Notes: generated by a model from the sequence alone, not told the origin. A stretch of DNA of 64,000 bases from Candidatus Butyricimonas faecavium (GCA_944321125.1 CALUKD010000002.1:267991-331990), one strand, 5' to 3'. Positions 33,453 to 42,396 are shown, counted from the first letter of the stretch. A program made the numbers and translations.

Positions 33453-35690
33453 ATGAACGGACATAAGAAAAGGACGAACTTAACGGCAAACGGCATGGCG
33501 GCAGTGCTGTCATGTCTGCTGTTTTTCTCTTGCAATAACGAGGACTTTCTCGAAAATAACGGCAGTATTACCGGAAATGCTTGTGATAATATTTGTTTTG
33601 GAATCTCTCCTGACGGGAATGTGCAGGCTAGAGGAAATAATACTATTAGTGGTGAGGATGGATACACTTCCGAACGGTTTGTATTGCGGTCACTGAACTC
33701 GGCAGATACGCTTTGTGTCCGTGCCATTGTTTCCGAGGGTATTCATTCACCCGTTTTCGGGGATAGACAGGTCGTAACACGGGGCACACCTGTCACGGAA
33801 AATAACTTTTATGATTCATTCCACGTGCTGGCCTATTGGAAAAAGAACGGAACTCTGGTCAAAGAGCAGTTTTATATGGATGCTGATGTCACTAAGAAGG
33901 AAAACAACCTATGGAGTAGTACCGATACTTATTATTGGCCGGGAGCCGAACATACCCTTCAGTTCTATGCGTGGGCACCCGTTTCCGGAGCTTTCGAGAC
34001 AACACCGGCGACTCCCGAAAACACGAAGCTAACATATACTGTTCCTTCGGATGCAGCCGACCAGAAAGATATTGTAGTGGCAAGTCCAGAAGAAACGCCC
34101 GGAGACCATAATGCGGCGCAGTCGCTTACGTTCAATCATATCTGTACCGCCGTGCGTTTCGTGACCGGCAGCCAGATGCAGCCCGGAACGATTAAAAGCG
34201 TGGCCTTGAAGGGCGTTCAATACAAAGGAACCTACGACTTGACCACCGGAGAATGGATACCTGACAGCGAGGTCTTTGGTTTCACGCAGTCGTTGGATAA
34301 AGAGATGAGTGGAAACGAGACAGACGGAACGGAAGTTGCCACGGGCGAAGCCACGTTCATGATGCTACCACAAACCTTGCCGACAGGCGCGGAGGTGGAA
34401 GTGGTGTTCGCCGATGGAGTGACAGGTGAAAATCGCACTCTCGAAGCTCCCGTTGCAGGAATGGAATGGCCTCAAGGGAAAACGGTTACTTACAAGTTGT
34501 CCATTTCGCCGGAATACGAGTTTAAGTTGGAAAATGAAAATCCTGTATTAGATGCGCATTACGACATTCTTTTAACAAAACTGATCGTGTCCGATATCCC
34601 GGCAGGTAAGGCATGGACGGTTACTGCTCCAACCCTGAATGATGAAAAGGTCACTATTCAGAAACAAGACGATATGAACAGCTATGCCAAGCAAGGTTAT
34701 TGGACGGCCAATTATGCACGTGGAACAATAAGTGGTGAACTCGAAATTACCGGTAGCGCACGAGGCGAGACAGTCTATCAAGGTACGGGAAGCGGCGAGT
34801 TTCCGATTGCGATTTTCGTGCCGGAGAATATTGGCGAGGAGTCGCGTACAGTCGAGTTGTCTGTTAGGCTTGACGGCAGTGATGACATCGTACAGACATT
34901 GACCCTTATCCAGCTTGCTCTCGCTTGGTATGGCAATGGTATCGGTTGCGAACGGATAGAAAGCGAACAAGTTCCGTGGGGGTTCTATTGGGATAAGAAT
35001 TTCAAAATAATCTATAATCTGGAAAGTTGCAACAACGATGACAGAATAAGTATCAGACGGTATATTGAATGGACTCAAGGATTGCACGACGCAAGTAATT
35101 GGCCTATTATTGGTTGGCTTATTAGATTGATTTTCGGGGATGACATACCCGATTTGTCTTTTGTGGAGATGGAAACATCGGGTATCTTATGGGAGACAAA
35201 AGCGGATAAGATAACCATCAATCTAGGTTCACTATCGACCGAAGGTATTGCCGAGAGTACGGCCGACGGGGTACAGAATACGCGCGAGATATATAATTTC
35301 AATGGTATTCAGTTTGTGAATGAGATAATCAACCGGATACAAAATATCCCCGGTTATAAGTTGGAAACAGAGGGTGAAGGTGTGTTCCCTACGAACAACG
35401 CAAGTATCGTCTGCATGAAATTGAACAGTTGGGACATTATCGAAGCACAGAATGAAGAAATCCTCTCGTTGACGGGCGGTGCTGATGTTATGGATCCGAA
35501 GTGGTACCTTCCCGCACAGGATGAAATATCGGGTATATCGGATGAAGAGTATCCTTTAGAAGACGATCATTGGACTTCTACGGCAGTAAAAAACGACAAT
35601 CAGCATGCTTACAAGTATTCGCCCGACGGTACATTATCCGAGGAGTTACGTGATGCCGAGTTGAAAGTCCGTGCCGTACGTAAAAAATAG
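33453..35690 (+). CDS. Large fimbrillin-family protein, probable tip subunit
   Basis: 745 residues, lipoprotein signal with FFSC (about residue 26). The N-terminal part (about 60-330) repeats fimbrillin features (LTFNHICTAVRFVTGSQ, a DUF-type beta sandwich). A middle Ig/BACON-like segment (about 355-490) follows. The C-terminal 250 residues form a separate domain with WYLPAQDEISGI and HWTSTAVKNDNQHAYKY, resembling the C-type-lectin-like/FISUMP-type domains of tip adhesins. This is at least twice the length of the shaft subunit and suits an adhesive tip. It is the last gene of the locus, followed by a strong terminator. Confidence 0.78.
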   Translation: MNGHKKRTNLTANGMAAVLSCLLFFSCNNEDFLENNGSITGNACDNICFGISPDGNVQARGNNTISGEDGYTSERFVLRSLNSADTLCVRAIVSEGIHSPVFGDRQVVTRGTPVTENNFYDSFHVLAYWKKNGTLVKEQFYMDADVTKKENNLWSSTDTYYWPGAEHTLQFYAWAPVSGAFETTPATPENTKLTYTVPSDAADQKDIVVASPEETPGDHNAAQSLTFNHICTAVRFVTGSQMQPGTIKSVALKGVQYKGTYDLTTGEWIPDSEVFGFTQSLDKEMSGNETDGTEVATGEATFMMLPQTLPTGAEVEVVFADGVTGENRTLEAPVAGMEWPQGKTVTYKLSISPEYEFKLENENPVLDAHYDILLTKLIVSDIPAGKAWTVTAPTLNDEKVTIQKQDDMNSYAKQGYWTANYARGTISGELEITGSARGETVYQGTGSGEFPIAIFVPENIGEESRTVELSVRLDGSDDIVQTLTLIQLALAWYGNGIGCERIESEQVPWGFYWDKNFKIIYNLESCNNDDRISIRRYIEWTQGLHDASNWPIIGWLIRLIFGDDIPDLSFVEMETSGILWETKADKITINLGSLSTEGIAESTADGVQNTREIYNFNGIQFVNEIINRIQNIPGYKLETEGEGVFPTNNASIVCMKLNSWDIIEAQNEEILSLTGGADVMDPKWYLPAQDEISGISDEEYPLEDDHWTSTAVKNDNQHAYKYSPDGTLSEELRDAELKVRAVRKK

Positions 35691-35715
35691 ACTTTTCAAC
35701 AATACCTCTTAAACG

Positions 35716-35757
35716 AATGGCTTCTTTTTTCAGCATTAGAAAAGGGGAGCCATTTTT
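35716..35757 (+). terminator. Terminator of the fimbrial operon
   Basis: AATGGCT (35716-35722) pairs with AGCCATT (35748-35754); the stem extends inward through TCTTTT/AAAAGGGG with G-T pairs and is followed by TTTTT. It partly overlaps the right outer repeat. Confidence 0.8.
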
Positions 35758-35811
35758 CGAATTTTTTGTGAATTCGTATCCCTAAAGTAAGGTAGGCAAA
35801 TATAAATATTT
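35754..35811 (-). repeat. Outer inverted repeat, right copy
   Basis: Reverse-complement partner of 28160-28218: TCGAATTTTTTGTGAATTCG (35757-35776) and TAGGCAAATATAAATAT (35793-35809) are exact complements of the left blocks. The following 35812-36110 is AT-rich with no gene I can support. Confidence 0.8.
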
Positions 35812-36110
35812 TGTTGCATTGTAGAAGTAGGTGAATATTGTATAATCTCTACGATTTAGAATTAAAAATGCAAGTTCGTAAATGGAGTTTTATAAGTTTT
35901 GATAAAAAGAGATCTTTCTTCTGAATAGCTCAATAGCTGGTAGTTGTAGAAGAAAAAAGGATGAGGAGAAAATCAAATAGTGTAATAATGCAATATAAAT
36001 TAGTATATTTTGGAATATAATTAATACACATTTGGATGTATAATAAAAATATACTAACTTGTGTCCGAGTATTGTGGGTAAAGTGAGAGTACAAATATTA
36101 ATGAGAACGG

Positions 36111-36488
36111 ATGGTATATGACCTTGGAAATTCTGTGACACATGAGGAGATTTTTCGGTCGGTAAACAAGTGTTTTGATGGTGGTAAAAGTTGGAAATTA
36201 AAAAAAGATAAAACAATGATGAGTGAGGATAAATTGGTAAATATTGATACTGAAAAATTACGGAAAGAGGTCGAAATATTGTTCGAGGATAAGGAGAAAA
36301 GAGAATTCTTCATACAAATGTTGGCAGTGAGTGTCAAGGAAACAAGCGAGTTGTTGAATATGGTTACTCTAATGCTTGAATCTCCAGAAATATTGCAGAA
36401 TCCAGAGTCTAAAATGAAAATATGTGAATTCCTGAAAAAACATAAGGATATTATTGCCGGTTTATCAAAGAGGATGCAAATGTTTTAA
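36111..36488 (+). CDS. Small hypothetical protein, helical
   Basis: 125 residues from the ATG at 36111, or 90 residues from ATG-ATG at 36216 (MMSEDKLVNIDTEK), which may be the true start. The C-terminal 90 residues are strongly helical and charged (EKLRKEVEILFEDKEKREFF, KICEFLKKHKDIIAGLSKRM), with no signal peptide. I do not recognise the family. It lies alone between the fimbrial locus and a broken transporter gene on the opposite strand, with only 10 bp between stops. Confidence 0.5.
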   Translation: MVYDLGNSVTHEEIFRSVNKCFDGGKSWKLKKDKTMMSEDKLVNIDTEKLRKEVEILFEDKEKREFFIQMLAVSVKETSELLNMVTLMLESPEILQNPESKMKICEFLKKHKDIIAGLSKRMQMF

Positions 36489-36498
36489 TCGTTTGATC

Positions 36499-37435
36499 TT
36501 AAGATTTGTTTGTAACTACTTTCTCTTTTTTCTTTTTGTTTATCAAAGCGAATCCTGCAATGATTAATACTAAAGCGATTGGATCATGCCATGAGAATTT
36601 TTGGAGACCGAGCGATATTGACACGATAGCTCCGGTGATGGGGAGAAGGTAGATATATACGCTTTCCACGAAGGGCGAAATGTATAACAGTGCTTTTAAA
36701 TTTAGAAAGTAAGCTATCAGCGTGGCGAAAACAAGTACGAAACCGAGTTCTAGCCAGATATGTACAGGGGGCTTCTGACGTGAATAGCGGAGCTTTGAGG
36801 ACTTGGAGCAAACCGAAAGGAAGTACGAGAATAAAGGCTGCCAAGCTCATCCAACGCATCACGATGACCGAGTTGAATTTCTGGATATAGGGTTTGATTA
36901 ATATGAGATAAAGTGCGGTGAAAATCGAGGAGATGAAAATTAGAACGTCTCCTGTGAATGAATCCTTTACCGTTTCTGCGTGTGGAATGATCGAAACATA
37001 AAGAGTGCCTGCAAGTCCTAGAATAATGCCGATGGCCTTGTAACGATTGAAGTCTGCGTGAAGAATCAATACGGCGAGGGCGATCACGATGATGGGTTGT
37101 ACAGTACGGATAACAAAAGCATCCACGGGTCCCGTGATATTCAAACCGTTGATATATAGCAGTAGGTTACCTCCAATACCTAGAAGTCCTCCTAGCATCA
37201 TCATGAAGATGTCTTTTCTTTTGGGTTTTGATTGTTGTTTGTTTGCCGGAATAAAAAGGGAGATTATCCAGAAACCGAAAGCCATGACTGAGCAACGAAT
37301 TAACACGAGACCATGAGGTTCGATCCATTCTGGCATGAGGATCTTCATGAAGTTCGTGTTAAAGCTATATATAATAATTGTTGACAAGACCATGAGATGA
37401 CCGATGATCTCTTTGGGCTTTTGAGTTGTTTCCAT
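36499..37435 (-). pseudogene. EamA/DMT-family transporter broken by a frameshift
   Basis: Reading from the ATG at 37435, ten-helix EamA features run through about residue 222 (MRWMSLAAFILVLPFGLLQV), then the frame is lost at a run of five C on the coding strand (36767-36771). In the given frame the protein ends at 36584 with a non-hydrophobic tail. If the run had four C, the frame continues as APVHIWLELGFVLVFATLIA and then LLYISPFVESVYIYLLPITG to a stop at 36499-36501, giving a normal 311-residue transporter with two EamA repeats. So this is a single-base insertion. It is either a true pseudogene, a slippage-prone switch, or a sequencing error. The substrate of the intact protein is unknown. 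Confidence 0.88.
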
Positions 37436-37544
37436 TGGTGTTATTATTTTTCGTGGTAAACGGAAACTTCTCGGATAAAGTTTGAGCCGAGCTTATAAAT
37501 TATATTAAAAACTCAAACACTTGGTTGTGATAGCGGATCGTGTA

Positions 37545-38807
37545 TTAATTGTATATATTCAGTGCGGTATCGCTTGCTGGGACCGGTTCTTTTTTTATGG
37601 AGAAATGAAACCGGGTTCCACGCCCTTCTGAGGAGGTAAATTGAATGGTTCCGCCCATAGCTTCAATGTATGCCTTACAGATGGACAGACCTAGTCCGGG
37701 GCCATCGGTAAAGGTGTTTGCCTTGTAGAATCTCTCGAAGAGATATGTGTGTATTCTAGGTGGCATCCCTGATCCCGTGTCTTCCACGGTGAAGTTAACC
37801 ATGTTTTGTTTTTCATCCACAGAATAGGTAAGCTTGATGTGTCCTTTGTTTGTAAACTTCTGAGCGTTAGACAGGAGATTGAGAATTACTTGATACAATT
37901 TTTGTTGATCCGTGTATACAAGGAGATTTGGAGAACCTCCTTCTAGGTACAATTCTACGTTCGGGTGGGTATTGTTCATTCGAAGGAGGATAATATCCCG
38001 ACAGAACTCGTGCAGGCAGAACGTTGCCATTTGTAGGTCAATCTTGTGTGCATCGATCCGGGCCAATCGTAACACGTCGTTTACCACGTGTGAGAGTTGG
38101 TCGGAATGTTCGTATATAAGATTCATGTACTCGTTCTGTTGGTTAGATGTCAGTGTTTTATCCGTGCTTATCAAGTTGGTCCAGCCTAAAATGCAGTTTA
38201 ACTGGTCGTTAATTTCGTTACTCAGTTTTTCGAGAAACGAGAATTTTGACTTTTCAATCCGTTCTGTTTTGGCTAGAGCATCTTGTAAGCGAATTTGGGC
38301 CTGTTTTAGTTCCGTGATGTCATGAATGGTAATTAACATTTCCGGATAGTTATGAATGTTCATGTACGAACCGGAAACAGTAACATTGCATTTCAAGGTT
38401 TTCTTATCCGATTGGCACAGATTTATGGTAGCTTCTAGGTTAGAAAAGTCCTTTTTCGTTTTAAATGCTTCCGTTATTGCCTGTCTGATGGGACATGTCT
38501 TGCAAAGTTCTCCATTACCGCAGCCCTTACTCAAGGAATTGATGCAATTAAGTAATTCCCCGACTCTTTTAGGTTGTCTGAAGTTTTGAGAATCTGTAAT
38601 TGCATAATAGTTTGTATTTTTTACGATAAAGTCTTTGTCAATGACGAGAATATAGGACTTTATGTGTTGTAAAATAAAATTGAATAGTGTCTCAGAAGTT
38701 TTAATTTCTCTTTTTTTATCGCTAATAACTTGTTTCGCCCGTATATACTTATATAAAATAAACAGGATTACACATATTAGTATTGCGATTATGATGTAAT
38801 ATTTCAT
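37545..38807 (-). CDS. Histidine-kinase-like membrane sensor lacking the phospho-acceptor His
   Basis: 420 residues from the ATG at 38807 (a GTG three codons upstream is less likely). Order: one membrane helix (about 4-22), a PAS domain (about 40-170) with a cysteine cluster C88, C96, C102, C105, a coiled-coil linker (about 172-190), a HisKA-like dimerisation region and an HATPase domain (about 290-415) with N-box LSNAQKFT, G1 DTGSGMP and G2 GLGLSICKAY. In the H-box, LSNEINDQLN, residue 197 is Asn where His is expected (LSHEIRTPLN). The kinase domain looks complete, so it may signal by another route or bind ATP only. No response regulator gene is adjacent. Confidence 0.82.
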   Translation of the reverse strand: MKYYIIIAILICVILFILYKYIRAKQVISDKKREIKTSETLFNFILQHIKSYILVIDKDFIVKNTNYYAITDSQNFRQPKRVGELLNCINSLSKGCGNGELCKTCPIRQAITEAFKTKKDFSNLEATINLCQSDKKTLKCNVTVSGSYMNIHNYPEMLITIHDITELKQAQIRLQDALAKTERIEKSKFSFLEKLSNEINDQLNCILGWTNLISTDKTLTSNQQNEYMNLIYEHSDQLSHVVNDVLRLARIDAHKIDLQMATFCLHEFCRDIILLRMNNTHPNVELYLEGGSPNLLVYTDQQKLYQVILNLLSNAQKFTNKGHIKLTYSVDEKQNMVNFTVEDTGSGMPPRIHTYLFERFYKANTFTDGPGLGLSICKAYIEAMGGTIQFTSSEGRGTRFHFSIKKEPVPASDTALNIYN

Positions 38808-38982
38808 GTTGCACACTTCTTGTAATTCACCACAAAGTTGTTAAAATTCATCGATGTTCCAAAGGATGGGGTTATAAATTTCTATATTTTTTGAAAAATT
38901 GTTCTGTCGTAAATAATCCTTTCTTGTGATATTATTGTTTCTTGTATTGGTGTGTGGGTGTTTGCCTATAGAGGAAATTGTG

Positions 38983-39248
38983 TCAAAGTAGATATTCATA
39001 TTCTTTATGACGAGCCACGTATATGCGGGCAAAAGGACAAGTTATGCTGATCTTCAAATGATTTTCTCGGGCATACTCCAACGTTTCTTTCACGAGTTTA
39101 GCCCCGTAACCCTTATTTTGTAAAGGTTTTGGAACGAATGTATGTAAAATGTTAATTCCCTCGTTAAAGGGTTTGTATTCTATGACAGCCGACTTCCGTT
39201 TTCGATGAGTTCGAACACATGTCTGGTTTTATCATGTATAATTTCCAT
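38983..39248 (-). pseudogene. GNAT-family N-acetyltransferase (YjdJ-like), frameshifted
   Basis: From the ATG at 39248 the frame reads MEIIHDKTRHVFELIENG, then stops within a few codons. One missing base in the GGAAG stretch (39193-39197) restores VIEYKPFNEGINILHTFVPK, then LQNKGYGAKLVKETLEYAREN with the acetyl-CoA binding pattern Q/R-x-x-G-x-G/A, and a C-terminus RHKEYEYLL, ending at 38983. The conceptual product is 88 residues, the usual size of this small family. Only the gene-length pieces are visible in the sequence as given, so the product is not made unless the base is a sequencing error. Confidence 0.8.
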
Positions 39249-39776
39249 GTTTCGAGTATTTTGGGGTTTATAAATTTCTTATATATACGATAAAAGAGCA
39301 GGTGCTGTTTCAAACTTTTTATTAAAAATTATTTGTTGAAGGAGAGGATACTGGCTGGATATGGCGTATACTGGTGATGAGGCTTTGATTGTTTATAATT
39401 ACGTGTTTTGAGATATTGATTGTGAGAATTTTGATATTTATTCTCTTATTTATGATTTATTTTCATAATCTTAGGGTAGATTTCTCGTATAATTGTATAA
39501 TTTTATAACACTCCCGCATGGATGAGATGCAGACTATTACGTGAATTGTAATTGTTTATTTAATACATTATAAGTCATGAAACAAGCATCGGCATAAAAC
39601 CTTTCAGGGCGAGTGAGTTGGGTGATTATCTAATGGATACCTTGGGGTGTGAATGGTCTGAGAGTGTAAAAAAAGATACTTGATAAAGGAGACGTATATT
39701 TTTGTGAAAGAGGCTGTTTGGGAAATTGTTATGGAGTGAACTTTTCCGACAGATCCTTTATATAAAGTTAAAACCA
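39249..39776. other. Intergenic region with a possible degenerate ORF
   Basis: About 39591-39765 can be read as one chain, FRASELGDYLMDTLGCEWSE and then ILDKGDVYFCERGCLGNCYG, only if the A7 run at 39668-39674 is shortened by one base. No in-frame ATG precedes it, so at least two lesions would be needed. I do not recognise the family. The rest is AT-rich with no other gene. Confidence 0.35.
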
Positions 39777-40337
39777 ATGAAGACAGAGAAAGAGAAAATG
39801 CTTACTGGAGAGCTATACAATGCTACGGATCCCGTGTTATACGAGGAGAGAATGCGGGCTAAGGAATTGTTATTCGATTATAATCATACTCGGCCTTCCG
39901 AGAAAGAAGTTAGGGAGCGAATCCTACGGGAATTGCTAGGATGTACGGGAAACGAGTTTCTGATCGAACAACCGTTTAATTGTGATTACGGGTATAATAT
40001 TCGTATCGGGGAAAATTTCTATGCTAATGTGGGATGTACAATTCTTGATGTGGCTCCAGTGACGATAGGTAATAACGTGATGCTTGCACCGAACGTGAAT
40101 ATATACACGGCAGGGCACCCGTTGGATGCAGAGATTCGTAATTCTGGATTGGAATACGCTTATCCGGTAAATATCGGAGATAATGTTTGGGTTGGAGGAA
40201 ATGTGACGATTGTACCAGGAGTGACGATTGGTGCTAACTCTGTGATCGGGGCAGGAAGTGTTGTGACGAAAGATATTCCGGCTAATGTGGTTGCTGTAGG
40301 TAATCCTTGTCGGGTAGTTAGAAAAATTCTGAAATAG
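39777..40337 (+). CDS. Maltose/galactoside O-acetyltransferase family protein
   Basis: 186 residues from the ATG at 39777 (MKTEKEKMLTGELYNATDP), the usual length for Maa/LacA-like enzymes. It is a left-handed beta-helix protein with hexapeptide repeats (about 75-165: PVTIGNNVMLAPNVNIYTAGHP, PVNIGDNVWVGGNVTIVPGVTIGANSVIGAGSVVTKDIP). The Maa N-terminal helix and the catalytic histidine region (AGHPLD) are present. It transfers acetyl from acetyl-CoA to a sugar hydroxyl. An in-frame TTG upstream is rejected because the conserved start is at 39777. It stands alone. Confidence 0.88.
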   Translation: MKTEKEKMLTGELYNATDPVLYEERMRAKELLFDYNHTRPSEKEVRERILRELLGCTGNEFLIEQPFNCDYGYNIRIGENFYANVGCTILDVAPVTIGNNVMLAPNVNIYTAGHPLDAEIRNSGLEYAYPVNIGDNVWVGGNVTIVPGVTIGANSVIGAGSVVTKDIPANVVAVGNPCRVVRKILK

Positions 40338-40638
40338 AGATAACTGTAAATAGAATTGTTTTATTATCCACGAAATGGAGAATATGGATAAAATAATTTA
40401 AATCCCGGAGAATATAAGGCAAGAACATATTTGTTGTACCATGTCCGACAAGAAAGACGGGGGATGGTACGGAGGCTGAGAAAGAGGGATTAACGTGTCA
40501 TCGCATGAAAAAAGAGCTGGATGTTCGGGTAAAGTTTTTATCGACTATTATTGGCTGAAATGCCTGGCTACCTATTGGGTTGGACTGTTTATGTTCATGA
40601 AGTATCTATAGGTAGCAAGGCGTTTAAAGGCACGGTTA
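40338..40638. other. Intergenic region without a supported gene
   Basis: Short open stretches exist (for example around 40441-40560) but none has a recognisable protein pattern. No hairpin with a T-run was found. It may hold decayed sequence. Confidence 0.4.
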
Positions 40639-41502
40639 TCACAGATACGTTTCCATTTTGTCTTTTTTATCAATATAGTTGGAGAAGCGAAATTCCGGCA
40701 TGCCGAGGGCCATGGCTGCATGAATTGTGCCGTTTATTCCTAGCGTGCTAGCAAGTGTCCCCTTGTTTTCTTGGTGGATAGCGGTACAGACAAATCCCAT
40801 GTAGAATTGGCTCACCCCTAAACATTCTGCCATAAGCGATCCATTTTGGTAAGCCAAGTTCGCATCGGCACTTCCGAAACGACTGGTCTTAGGTGTATGG
40901 ATAAACAAGGCGGCAGTAGCTCCTCGGAGAATCATGTCATGGCCGTTGGTGTACTCTCTGTTTAAACGGTCGAACACGGGCAGGTAGCGGTAAGCATCCG
41001 GTATAATCCGTTCTAAGATAGGTTTTAATATGGGGTTCTTCAATTTCTTGGCTGCCGAGTTAAACACGTCCAGAGTGAAGCGGCTGATTGTGGCCAATTG
41101 CTTTGGATCGGTTACCAATGTGAAGTGTACTTGTTGCATATTACTTGCCGTGGGTGCACGATGGGCGGCTTCGATAATTTGTTCCAGCATTTCCCGAGGT
41201 ATCGGTCGAGTAGAAAATGCCCTGTTGGAACGACGAGCTTTACATACGAGCATCATCTGTTCGGGGGTAGGGTAATCACTGTATTTGAACGAGTGTACCT
41301 TCTCTGGTGGAAATTCGGAATGGAGTACGGAGCTGGTAGGACATACGGCCACACAATGCCCACACACGATACAGTTTTCTACATTTTGTACTTTCACCGC
41401 AGAACCTTTTGTTTCCTGTGTGATGATTTGTGAAGGGCATACCCGTGCACATTTACCGCATTTGATACAGGTTCCTGTGTTGATACTTAATTTCCCATCC
41501 AT
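40639..41502 (-). CDS. 4Fe-4S ferredoxin-nitroreductase fusion
   Basis: 287 residues. The N-terminus (about 1-65) holds two 4Fe-4S motifs, CIKCGKCARVC (C12, C15, C18, C22) and CIVCGHCVAVC. The rest (about 85-275) is a nitroreductase fold that binds FMN (RRSNRAFSTRPIPREMLEQII, AAHRAPTASNMQQ, and MALGMPEFRF near the end). Such fusions are widespread in anaerobes and pass electrons from ferredoxin-like clusters to flavin. The natural substrate is unknown. It is divergent from the DUF218 gene with about 100 bp between. Confidence 0.9.
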   Translation of the reverse strand: MDGKLSINTGTCIKCGKCARVCPSQIITQETKGSAVKVQNVENCIVCGHCVAVCPTSSVLHSEFPPEKVHSFKYSDYPTPEQMMLVCKARRSNRAFSTRPIPREMLEQIIEAAHRAPTASNMQQVHFTLVTDPKQLATISRFTLDVFNSAAKKLKNPILKPILERIIPDAYRYLPVFDRLNREYTNGHDMILRGATAALFIHTPKTSRFGSADANLAYQNGSLMAECLGVSQFYMGFVCTAIHQENKGTLASTLGINGTIHAAMALGMPEFRFSNYIDKKDKMETYL

Positions 41503-41566
41503 GATTCTGTCATTTTGCCTGTGTTAATAATATCTTGTCTTGTCTACAAAAATAGCGAATATTCTT

Positions 41567-41574
41567 TAACTTTG
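41567..41574 (+). promoter_or_regulatory. -7 box of the DUF218 gene
   Basis: TAACTTTG matches TAnnTTTG and lies 31 bases before the ATG at 41606. A TTG is 24 bp upstream, slightly far for -33. Confidence 0.45.
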
Positions 41575-41605
41575 GAAGCATAAATTTAAACTAATTGAGT
41601 ATTGT

Positions 41606-42103
41606 ATGAAACGGATTATTTTGACCTTGGGTGCACCGAATGATGAACAAGGAAACTTGAGTCCGATGGCGGAGGATCGTCTTGAGTGTACATTGGGGCT
41701 TTATCTTCATAATGACAATGTGAAAATTCTTTGTACCGGGGGATTTGGTGAATCCTTTAATACGGCAAATTATCCTCATGCTTATTATTCAAAACGTTTT
41801 TTAATCGAACGAGGAGTAAGGGAAAATGATTTTCTTGAACTTGCATTGACCTCGAATACGGTAGAAGACTTTCGGGTGTCAAAGCCTATTATTGAGCGGG
41901 AAAGGCCGGATTTGTTGTTGATTGTTACTTCTGACTTTCACATGGAACGTGTGAAAGTGTTACATGATCTTATTTTGAATTATCCTCATGTGTTTTTTAT
42001 CCCGGCAAAATCAAGTTTGTCGGGAGAAGAACTGGCTCCTTTGGTTTTACACGAGAAGCTTGCCGTCAAAAGTTTATGGGATCGGGATTTTAAACTGTAT
42101 TAG
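41606..42103 (+). CDS. DUF218/YdcF-like protein
   Basis: 165 residues with the DUF218 plan: N-terminal strand [10 protein letters not shown], the CTGGFGES motif (about 50-57), FLIERGV, and the downstream [20 protein letters not shown] (about 108-130). The SxFHxxR-like pattern is characteristic. Family members such as YdcF and SanA/ElyC bind nucleotides or act in envelope integrity; this short version has no signal peptide or membrane segment. It precedes tRNA-Ser by 79 bp. Exact role unknown. Confidence 0.8.
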   Translation: MKRIILTLGAPNDEQGNLSPMAEDRLECTLGLYLHNDNVKILCTGGFGESFNTANYPHAYYSKRFLIERGVRENDFLELALTSNTVEDFRVSKPIIERERPDLLLIVTSDFHMERVKVLHDLILNYPHVFFIPAKSSLSGEELAPLVLHEKLAVKSLWDRDFKLY

Positions 42104-42141
42104 TTGGATTGGATATTTTTGAGAAAAAACAAATTCATTCT

Positions 42142-42171
42142 TTTGTGTATTTAAATTTTCCTTTATCTTTG
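42142..42171 (+). promoter_or_regulatory. Promoter of tRNA-Ser
   Basis: TTTG (42142-42145) and TATCTTTG (42164-42171, full match) are 18 bp apart. Start would be near 42178, just ahead of the tRNA. Confidence 0.6.
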
Positions 42172-42182
42172 CATCCGCATTT

Positions 42183-42270
42183 GGAGAGGTGGCAGAGTGG
42201 TCGATTGCGGCGGTCTTGAAAACCGTTGTACTGCGAGGTACCGGGGGTTCGAATCCCTCTCTCTCCGCCA
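42183..42270 (+). tRNA. tRNA-Ser (anticodon TGA)
   Basis: 88 nt with encoded CCA. The acceptor GGAGAGG pairs with TCTCTCC, the D arm GGCAGAGTGGTCGATTGC is typical, the anticodon loop CTTGAAA holds TGA, a long variable arm follows (GTTGTACTGCGAGGTACC region) and the T arm has GGTTCGAATCC. The long variable arm and the TGA anticodon make it serine. A terminator hairpin follows at 42304. Confidence 0.95.
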
Positions 42271-42303
42271 AATACAACTGAAAATTAGTTGATTACAGAT
42301 TTA

Positions 42304-42343
42304 ACGCCCAATCTTATATCTAATGTAAAGTTGGGTGTTTTTA
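42304..42343 (+). terminator. Terminator after tRNA-Ser
   Basis: ACGCCCAA (42304-42311) pairs with TTGGGTGT (42331-42338) with one G-T pair and is followed by TTTTTA. Confidence 0.65.
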
Positions 42344-42396
42344 TTTCATTCAAGCTTTGCTTTTTTATTGGGCGATTCAATTTTTATATTATCAGT

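Noticed and set aside
38841..39032. A 63-codon minus-strand frame overlapping the GNAT remnant
   Set aside because: Its start is inside the acetyltransferase sequence read in another frame, and the chain shows no recognisable pattern.
40551..40751. A 66-codon plus-strand frame at the end of the nitroreductase gene
   Set aside because: Most of it is antisense to the nitroreductase coding sequence and no conserved pattern or plausible start is visible.
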